Source: Streptomyces ruber
GTDB taxonomy: Bacteria > Actinomycetota > Actinomycetes > Streptomycetales > Streptomycetaceae
Assembly: GCF_014648075.1 (NCBI RefSeq)
Contig: NZ_BMQK01000001.1
Location: 248,001-312,000 of the forward strand
Direction of reading: 5' to 3'
Length of the DNA: 64,000 bases
Part shown: one piece after another, positions 57,948 to 64,000 of the stretch
How positions within the stretch are numbered: the first letter of the stretch is position 1
Layout: every line of letters begins with the position of its first letter
Notes under the pieces: model-generated
The model's database searches: none
What the model was told of the DNA's origin: nothing
Seen by the model: the letters and a program-made list of their open reading frames with translations, nothing else
Translations under genes and position numbers: made by a program

Positions 57948-58279
57948 TCGATGTCCCCCGTGTCGGTGGTGTCGGTGTGCGGCGCGCATGATTGCGGGGC
58001 CGCGGAATCCGGTCTAACCGACGGGTCGGACGGTGGACTTGGAGAAACCTTGCAGCCCTCGTGCACCGTCAACCCCTCCGCTCCGTGCGCCCCCTCACGC
58101 GACCGTGCGCCCCGCTTCTGCCCTGCGCTCCGCCTGGACCTGCGGTGACAGTGAAACGAAGGGCGGCATATGACAAACGCATTTGCTGATGACCATGTCA
58201 GGGCTGTGTGCGGCGCCGGAACCACTCGGGTCACGTCATGTGGACTCTGCCCGGACGGAACGGAACACCTGGGGGAACG
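57948..58279. other. divergent control region before the SARP gene
   Basis: About 330 bp between the transferase-like gene and the SARP start. It contains an AT-richer segment near 58150-58200 where promoters may lie. No SARP-type heptamer repeats were recognised. Confidence 0.35.
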
Positions 58280-61200
58280 GTGGACCTTCTCGCGCTGGGG
58301 CCGCTGGAACTGTGGCACGAGGGGCGCAGGCACTCACTCGGAACGCCCAAGGAGCGGTGCGTGCTGGCCGTGCTGCTGTACGCGCGCGGGGACGCGGTGT
58401 CCGTGGACACCCTGCTCGACCGCGTCTGGGGCGACGAGAACGCGGCGACCGTGGAGACGCTGCGCCCCTATGTGTCCCGGCTGCGCACCAGGCTGCGCGG
58501 CGCGGTGGGCGAGCTGGCGGTGCTGGAGCCCCTGTCACCCGGCCACTACCGGCTGCGCTTGCGGGACATGGACGCCGTCGACTTCGTACGGCTCCGGCGC
58601 CTGCGCGACGAGGCGCGCGCGGCTGTCGGCCGCGGGGACCGGGAGGAGGCCGTCCGCCTGCTCCGCGGAGCCGAGTCGCTCTGGCGCGGTGAGCCGTTCG
58701 CGGAGCTGGCCGGGGCCTGGGCGGCCTCGGCCCGCGCCCGGCTGACCGAGGACCACCACCGGGTGAAGGAGGAACGCATCCGGCTGGAACTGGAGTTGGG
58801 ACGGCACGCGGACCTCCTCGGCGAGCTGCACGAACTCGTGACCCTCAAACCGCTGGCCCAGCAGGCGGTGGCCGCCCTCATGCTGGCCCTCTACCGGTGC
58901 GGCCGTGACGACGAGGCCCTCGACCTCTACCGCACCACTCGACGGCGTCTGAAGGACCAGCAGGGCATCGACCCCGGCGCCGAGCTCCGGAAGCTGCACA
59001 GCCGCGTCCTCGGTCAGGACCCCGCCCTGCGGGAGGCGGAACCGGCCGCACGCGATCGAGCCACGGCCGCCCGTCCCACAACGCCACCGGGCAGCAGCCT
59101 CCCGCGTGACACCAGGAACTTCACCGGCCGCAGCGGCGAACTCGGCATCCTGCTCGCCGATCCCGCTCCGGGCGGCCACGGAACGGCGATGCCGCTGACG
59201 GTCGTGCACGGCATGCCCGGAATCGGCAAGACCGCGCTCGTCGTGCACGCCGCGCACCGGATGCGCCCGCGCTACCCGGACGGGCAGCTGTACGTGGACC
59301 TGCGCGGCTACAGCGACCAGCCGCCGTACGAACCCGCCGACGCCCTGGCGTTCCTGCTGCACGCCATCGGTGTCCCCGACCCGCTCCCCACCACCCTGGA
59401 CGAGCGGACGGCGCGCTGGCGCGAGTGGACGGCGCACCACCGGGTGCTGGTCGTGCTCGACAACGCCCGGGACGCCGACCAGGTACGGCCGTTGCTGCCC
59501 GGCTCACCGGAGTGCCACACGATCGTGGCGAGCCGCAACCGGCTCGTCGATCTGGACGGCGCCGTCTTCCTGCCGCTGGAGGTGCTGTCCGTGTCCGAGG
59601 CCGCGTCGCTCTTCGCCCGGATCGTCGGACCGGCCAGGGCGGCCGACACCGCCTCCCTGCGCCGCGTCGTGGAACTGTGCGGCTGCCACCCGCTGACCGT
59701 GAGCCTCCTGGCCAGCCGTTTCCGGCACCGGGACACCTGGGACCTGCAGTACGTGGCCGACCGGCTGGAGCGGGCCACCGACCCCTTGGACGTGTTCGAC
59801 GAGCGCGTCGCCGCGGCCCTGCGCCTCTCCTACACCGACCTCGACGCACCGGCGAGGCGGCTCTTCCGGCTGCTGGCGCTGCACCCCGGTCCCGACATCA
59901 CCCTGGAGGCGGCGACGGCGCTGTGCGGTGCCGACGGGCCGGGCGAGGTGGGCCGTGCGGCGGACTCCCTGGTGGACCGGCACCTTCTCGACGATCCGGT
60001 CAGGGACCGCTACCGGCTGCACGACCTGGTGCGCGTGTTCGGAGACCACCTCGGCCACCGCACGGAGCCCGCACCGCACCGCAGTTCGGCGCTGCGCCGA
60101 CTGATGTCGTACTACCTCACCGCCGCGGACCACGCGGACCGGCTGGTCTTCCCGGGCCGGCGGAGAAGACCCGTGCCACCCGGACTGCTGTCCCCCGTCA
60201 CGCCCGACTTCGCCGCCGGCCGGGACGCCGGCTCCGCCGTGGACGCGGCGTCGGTCTGGCTCACGGTGGAGCGCGGCAACCTGCTGGCCGTGGCGCGTAC
60301 GGCCGCGGCGGAACACCCCGACTTCGCCGCGCTGTTCCCGCACGTCCTGGCCCACTCCCTGGAACGCTGGGGCACGCACGACATCACCGCCGAGCTCCAC
60401 GCCGCCGCCCTCGCCGCACTGCGCTCCGGCGGCGACCGGCCCGCGCTCGCGCAGACACTGGTGGAGCGGGCGAACGTGCTGGCCCGGCGGAACCACGGGA
60501 TGGCTCTGGCCGCCGCGACCGAAGCGCTGGTGCTCTTCGAGGAGCTCGGCGACCGCCGGGGCCGGGCCGACGCCCTGCTGGAGACCGGCCGTGCCCACCT
60601 CGGCGCGGGGCGCGGCGAGACATGCCTGCGGGCACTGGACCGGGCGCTCGCCCTCTACCGCGGAATCGACGACCCGCAGGGGGTGGCCGCGACTCTGAAC
60701 GTCCAGGGCACGGCACACGTGCACCGGGCCGAGTACACGGAGGCGATGCGGTGCTTCCGGACCGTACTGGACATCGACCGCGGACTCGGTGACCTCCACG
60801 GTGAGGCCACCGCCTGGAACAACCTGGGGGAGGTCCGGCACGCTCTCGGGTTCCTCGAGGAGGCGCGCGACCACTACGAGCAGGCCCGGCGTCTGATGCG
60901 CCGGGTGGGCGGCCGCAAGGAACTCGCGATCATCGACACGAATCTGGGTGCCGTCCGCGACGGAACGGGCCGGTCGGACCTGGCGCTGCTCCGCCGCGCC
61001 CTGGCCAGCCACCGCGCCAGCGGGGACGCGATCGGGGAGATCAACACGCTGATCAGCCTGGGTACGACCTGTACGCGCTCGGGACGCGGTGAGGAGGCCC
61101 TCGCCCACTTCGGCGCGGCCGAGCGGTTGGCGGATCGCATCGACAATCCGTATGAGCGGCAGCGGGCCCTTCTCGGAATCGCCGATGCCCAGTACACGGC

Positions 61201-61447
61201 GGGACGCTGGGGCGCCGCTCTGGCCGAATACCGTAATGCGCTGGAAATAGCCAGCCAGTACAGCTATTCACGGTGCGAGGCGCTTGCCCTGGCCGGAATC
61301 TTCCGGTCGGGGATCCAGCTGGGTGAAATCGATTCCGCCCGAGCCCATGGCGAGAGAGCGCTGGCGCTCTGGCTGAGACTCGGGGCGGAGGGGGAGGCGG
61401 CTGAACTGCGCCGCGAACTGATTGAGTTGCCGACTATCGAGGATTGA
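58280..61447 (+). CDS. AfsR/SARP-type activator with NB-ARC and TPR domains
   Basis: A 1055-residue regulator. OmpR-like winged helix (about 1-95; LLALGPLELWHEGRRHSLGTPK and LRPYVSRLRTRLRG); BTAD (about 100-245; RYHRVKEERIRL-like EDHHRVKEERIRLELELGRH and LALYRCGRDDEALDLYR); NB-ARC (about 290-560; Walker A GMPGIGKTAL, VVLDNARDADQVRPLLPGS); TPR repeats (about 690-1040). This is the AfsR architecture, so it is a likely pathway-specific or global activator of secondary metabolism. GTG 58280 follows GGGGGAAC and starts MDLLALGP. No biosynthetic cluster is adjacent. Confidence 0.9.
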   Translation: MDLLALGPLELWHEGRRHSLGTPKERCVLAVLLYARGDAVSVDTLLDRVWGDENAATVETLRPYVSRLRTRLRGAVGELAVLEPLSPGHYRLRLRDMDAVDFVRLRRLRDEARAAVGRGDREEAVRLLRGAESLWRGEPFAELAGAWAASARARLTEDHHRVKEERIRLELELGRHADLLGELHELVTLKPLAQQAVAALMLALYRCGRDDEALDLYRTTRRRLKDQQGIDPGAELRKLHSRVLGQDPALREAEPAARDRATAARPTTPPGSSLPRDTRNFTGRSGELGILLADPAPGGHGTAMPLTVVHGMPGIGKTALVVHAAHRMRPRYPDGQLYVDLRGYSDQPPYEPADALAFLLHAIGVPDPLPTTLDERTARWREWTAHHRVLVVLDNARDADQVRPLLPGSPECHTIVASRNRLVDLDGAVFLPLEVLSVSEAASLFARIVGPARAADTASLRRVVELCGCHPLTVSLLASRFRHRDTWDLQYVADRLERATDPLDVFDERVAAALRLSYTDLDAPARRLFRLLALHPGPDITLEAATALCGADGPGEVGRAADSLVDRHLLDDPVRDRYRLHDLVRVFGDHLGHRTEPAPHRSSALRRLMSYYLTAADHADRLVFPGRRRRPVPPGLLSPVTPDFAAGRDAGSAVDAASVWLTVERGNLLAVARTAAAEHPDFAALFPHVLAHSLERWGTHDITAELHAAALAALRSGGDRPALAQTLVERANVLARRNHGMALAAATEALVLFEELGDRRGRADALLETGRAHLGAGRGETCLRALDRALALYRGIDDPQGVAATLNVQGTAHVHRAEYTEAMRCFRTVLDIDRGLGDLHGEATAWNNLGEVRHALGFLEEARDHYEQARRLMRRVGGRKELAIIDTNLGAVRDGTGRSDLALLRRALASHRASGDAIGEINTLISLGTTCTRSGRGEEALAHFGAAERLADRIDNPYERQRALLGIADAQYTAGRWGAALAEYRNALEIASQYSYSRCEALALAGIFRSGIQLGEIDSARAHGERALALWLRLGAEGEAAELRRELIELPTIED

Positions 61448-61466
61448 GAGCCGACGGGGTCACCAT

Positions 61467-61565
61467 ATGCATTCCGCGAAGGCGGAAGAGGCGTTCATGA
61501 CGACGATGGTAATGGCGCAAAAGAACACGGACGACGTACGCACTTCTCTCCTGTTGCAGGTGTAG
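61467..61565 (+). CDS. possible short peptide gene downstream of the SARP
   Basis: A 32-residue frame from ATG 61467, or 22 residues from ATG 61497, which follows GGAAGAGG. The shorter peptide begins MTTMVMAQKNTDDVR and ends in hydrophobic SLLLQV. It starts 20 bp after the SARP stop. TPR-containing regulators are sometimes controlled by small peptides encoded next door (RRNPP-type systems), which makes this frame worth noting; nothing else proves translation. There is no cysteine and no RiPP leader pattern. Confidence 0.35.
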   Translation: MHSAKAEEAFMTTMVMAQKNTDDVRTSLLLQV

Positions 61566-61631
61566 CAGTGGAACCGTACCGCGCCTGTGGCGGATGGGTT
61601 CGAGCGTACAGCAATTGATCAACGTCTGTTG

Positions 61632-62339
61632 TTAGTTCTGTTCGCTCTGTTCGCCCTGTGAATATTTTCCGGTCAATGACCGCAACCTCCGGTCCAACGC
61701 CATCGACACCTCCGCCTCCACCACGTTCTTCGCGAGCGGCCGCAGCCGGTCCAGGTCCTCCGCGCTGCGGTCGCCCTGGGCCAGGACCAGCTCCACGAAG
61801 AGTTCCGCCAGGGCCTCGGCGTGGACGCGGACGCGGTGGCCCGCCGCCAGGATGTCCGCCAGGGGGATGCCCTCGCGGACCAGGGCCGCCGAGGTGTCCA
61901 GCAGCCGGCGGCTGATGTGGACGATCTCGGTGCCGTCCGTGGCGAGGTAGCCGAGGGCCAGGGCCGCGGACAGGTTCTCGGGGGTGGCCTGGCCGTCGAA
62001 GACGTCGGCCAGGTCCTCGGGTGAGAGGCGGACCGGGGTCTCCTCCGTGGGGGCGCCCAGGCCCAGGAGGTCGGCGACGTCGCGGCCGTGGTCGAAGGCC
62101 TCGGCCAGTTCCGCTATGCCGTTCAGGGTGTGGCCGCGTTCGAGGAGGGCGGAGATCGTGCGCAGGCGGGACAGGTGGGTGTCGTCGTACCAGGCGATGC
62201 GGCCCTCGCGGCGGGGTGGCTGGATCAGTTTGCGCTCGCGGTAGAAGCGCAGGGTGCGCACCGTGATGCCGGCCTTCTCGGCCAGCTCCTCCATGCGGTA
62301 CTCGCGTCGTTCGCGCTGCTTCCCGGATTGCTCAGCCAC
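61632..62339 (-). CDS. MerR-family transcriptional regulator
   Basis: A 235-residue protein. The N-terminal MerR HTH (about 14-82) has YRMEELAEKAGITVRTLRFY, RERKLIQPPRREGRIAWYDD and LSRLRTISALLERGHTLNGI. The C-terminal ~150-residue helical domain is an effector region found in streptomycete MerR regulators; it lacks the metal-binding cysteines of classical MerR. GTG 62339 start. It is divergent from the monooxygenase gene, the likely target, with a perfect dyad between them. Confidence 0.9.
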   Translation of the reverse strand: MAEQSGKQRERREYRMEELAEKAGITVRTLRFYRERKLIQPPRREGRIAWYDDTHLSRLRTISALLERGHTLNGIAELAEAFDHGRDVADLLGLGAPTEETPVRLSPEDLADVFDGQATPENLSAALALGYLATDGTEIVHISRRLLDTSAALVREGIPLADILAAGHRVRVHAEALAELFVELVLAQGDRSAEDLDRLRPLAKNVVEAEVSMALDRRLRSLTGKYSQGEQSEQN

Positions 62340-62464
62340 ATCGGCAGCCTAAGCGGTGCCGGTGTCGTGCTCACTCGCCGCGTCGGCCTCCCTCTCGTAC
62401 CGCCGGTAACTTCCTTTGCCGCGACCCCTACCCATGAGTACGGAGCTGCTCTACCCTCCTCATT

Positions 62465-62484
62465 GCGCCAGTGTTCACTGGCGC
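62465..62484. promoter_or_regulatory. perfect dyad between merR and the monooxygenase gene
   Basis: GCGCCAGTGTTCACTGGCGC: 9-bp arms around TT, 37 bp before the monooxygenase start. Probable binding site for the divergent MerR regulator or the promoter spacer it acts on. Confidence 0.55.
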
Positions 62485-62520
62485 GGTTGTGGGGCGGTGC
62501 GAGAGCGAGGAGGCGTCGGG

Positions 62521-64000
62521 ATGGCCGAGCGGGAACACGTACGGGTCGCCGTCATCGGGTCCGGGTTCGGCGGGCTGGGGGCCGCCGTGCGGCTGCGGCG
62601 CGAGGGTGTCACCGACTTCGTCGTCCTGGAGAGAGCCGATTCCGTCGGCGGTACCTGGCGGGACAACAGCTATCCCGGGTGCGCGTGCGACGTGCCCTCC
62701 CACCTGTACTCGTTCTCGTTCGCGCCCAACCCGGACTGGCCGCGCACCTTCTCCGGGCAGGAGCACATCCGCGCGTACCTGGAGCACGTGGCGGACGTGT
62801 TCCACCTGCGGCCGCACATCCGGTTCGACTCCGAGGTGCGGCTGATGACCTGGGACGGCGGGCGGCTGTGCTGGGACATCGAGACGAGCTCGGGGCGGCT
62901 GTCCGCCGATGTCGTCGTCTCCGCGACCGGGCCGTTGTCCGATCCGAGGATTCCCGAGATCCCGGGGCTGGAGTCGTTCCCGGGCAGGGTCTTCCACTCG
63001 GCCCGCTGGGACCACGACTACGACCTGCGCGGCAAGCGGGTCGCCGTGGTCGGCACGGGCGCGTCCGCCATCCAGATCGTGCCGGAGATCCAGCCCGAGG
63101 TCGGCCGGCTGACCCTGTTCCAGCGCACGCCGCCCTGGGTGATGCCCCGGGTCGACCGGGCCATCAGCGGCCTTGAGCGACGGCTGCACCGGCAGGTGCC
63201 GCTCACGGCGAAGGCCCGGCGCGGACTGCTGTGGGGGATACGGGAGTTGCAGGTGCAGGCGTTCACCAGGCACCCCCAGGAGCTGGGGCTGGTGGAGAAG
63301 CTGGCGACGCGGAACATGGCCCGTGCCGTCAAGGACCCGGCCCTGCGCGCGAAGCTCACGCCCGCCTACCGCATCGGCTGCAAGCGCATCCTGCTGTCGA
63401 ACACGTACTACCCGGCTCTCGCCCGGCCCAATGTGGACGTCGTGGCCTCCGGGCTCGCCCGCGTCGAGGGGGCGACCGCGGTCGCCGCCGACGGGACGCG
63501 GGCCGAGGTGGACGCGATCGTCTTCGGCACCGGGTTCCACGTCACCGACTTCCCCATCGCCGAGCGGGTGGTGGGCGCGGCCGGGCACACCCTCGCCCAG
63601 GCATGGAAGGACGGGATGGAGGCGCTGCGCGGGGCGACCGCCGCCGGGTTCCCGAACTGGATGTCGATCATCGGGCCCAACACGGGGCTCGGGAACTCCA
63701 GCATGATCCTGATGATCGAGTCCCAGCTCAACTACATGGCCGACTACCTGCGGCAGCTGGACGGGCTGGGCGGGCGCGCGGCCCTCGACGCCCGCCCCGG
63801 AGCGGTCGCGGGCTGGAACCGCATGGTGCAGGAGCGCATGAAGCGCACCGTGTGGAGCACCGGCGGCTGCACGAGCTGGTACCTGGACGCCAATGGCCGC
63901 AACACGACCGTCTGGCCCGGCACGACGGCGCAGTTCCGCAGCGCGACGCGCCGGGTTGACCTCGCCGAGTACGAGGTGCTGCGGACGCCCGGTACCACGG
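62521..64000 (+). CDS. Baeyer-Villiger-type flavin monooxygenase, N-terminal part
   Basis: ATG 62521 behind GAGGAGG; the frame is open to the end of the window (493 residues), so the C-terminus is missing. The FAD site is VAVIGSGFGGLGAAVRLRRE; LERADSVGGTWRDNSYPG follows; the family fingerprint FPGRVFHSARW matches FxGxxxHxxxW of class B monooxygenases; the NADPH site is GKRVAVVGTGASAIQIVPEI. IVFGTGFH is the late conserved segment. These enzymes insert oxygen next to ketones or oxidise heteroatoms; the substrate is unknown. Control by the divergent MerR gene is likely. Confidence 0.92.
   Translation, partial: MAEREHVRVAVIGSGFGGLGAAVRLRREGVTDFVVLERADSVGGTWRDNSYPGCACDVPSHLYSFSFAPNPDWPRTFSGQEHIRAYLEHVADVFHLRPHIRFDSEVRLMTWDGGRLCWDIETSSGRLSADVVVSATGPLSDPRIPEIPGLESFPGRVFHSARWDHDYDLRGKRVAVVGTGASAIQIVPEIQPEVGRLTLFQRTPPWVMPRVDRAISGLERRLHRQVPLTAKARRGLLWGIRELQVQAFTRHPQELGLVEKLATRNMARAVKDPALRAKLTPAYRIGCKRILLSNTYYPALARPNVDVVASGLARVEGATAVAADGTRAEVDAIVFGTGFHVTDFPIAERVVGAAGHTLAQAWKDGMEALRGATAAGFPNWMSIIGPNTGLGNSSMILMIESQLNYMADYLRQLDGLGGRAALDARPGAVAGWNRMVQERMKRTVWSTGGCTSWYLDANGRNTTVWPGTTAQFRSATRRVDLAEYEVLRTPGTT

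Noticed and set aside
58170..58745. Alternative frame from ATG 58170 across the SARP start
   Set aside because: It runs into the SARP gene in another frame and becomes Arg/Cys-rich; no conserved pattern.

Overview
The window is high-GC actinobacterial DNA with typical Streptomyces content. It carries an hrdD-type sigma factor behind a sigma-R-like promoter, a fruR-fruK-fruA operon, GAF/ANTAR regulators, a SARP regulator, and a galU-glp-moaC-mogA-rimJ-sepX(glpR) cluster. The gene order hrdD, fru, mscL, mtaP, galU resembles the S. coelicolor core chromosome (from memory, not searched). GC is high throughout. The exceptions are an integrated element cargo gene (9.9-11.1 kb), a small-gene patch near 6.2-7.2 kb, and an AT-rich leader at about 49.95-50.1 kb.

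Layout. 1-2.9 kb: three signalling genes (a CheR/PAS-type protein cut by the window edge, a GAF protein with an ANTAR-like tail, a GAF-ANTAR protein). 3.5-9.2 kb: a large GT2 glycosyltransferase, a 25-residue hydrophobic peptide gene with its own terminator, a small conserved protein, a DUF6082-like membrane protein and a secreted GH16-CBM13 glucanase. 9.63-19.76 kb: a complete pSAM2-like actinomycete integrative and conjugative element (AICE) in the 3' half of tRNA-Arg(CCU), bounded by a 43-bp direct repeat. Its modules are a YaaC-like cargo gene, a 150-bp palindrome, a HATPase, a Pif-like Nudix protein, a KorSA-like GntR repressor, an SCO3933-type regulator, an FtsK-like TraSA protein, small transfer/spread proteins, a RepSA-type initiator broken by an in-frame amber codon, Xis and Int. 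A repeated TAGACGAGT motif marks its control regions.

20.1-21.9 kb is a decayed narG (nitrate reductase alpha) remnant, followed by an M6 peptidase, tetR-MFS, and a divergent marR/DODA-type dioxygenase pair. 28.3-41.8 kb is core chromosome: hrdD, the fructose PTS operon, small conserved proteins, mscL, a SAF-domain protein, MTA phosphorylase, a CIRCE-preceded FmdB protein, an MFS exporter and a K+/H+ antiporter. 42-51.6 kb holds a penicillin acylase family Ntn hydrolase, 5-formyl-THF cyclo-ligase and the galU-glp-moaC-mogA-rimJ run leading to the division membrane protein SepX/GlpR. tRNA-Ala(CGC) follows.

52-64 kb holds a GNAT, exonuclease III and a small GntR protein. It also holds a putative signalling locus: an NB-ARC/TPR STAND protein and a SARP-NB-ARC-TPR activator flank a coupled two-gene operon of unknown function, and a short peptide ORF follows the SARP. 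A MerR regulator and a flavin monooxygenase (cut by the window end) close the window.

The most unusual signals are the amber codon separating the two catalytic motifs of the AICE initiator, the 150-bp palindrome, the operator series, a 36-bp copy of peptidase sequence inside narG, the CIRCE-like element before fmdB, two genes that appear to need CTG starts, and the 25-residue hydrophobic peptide.
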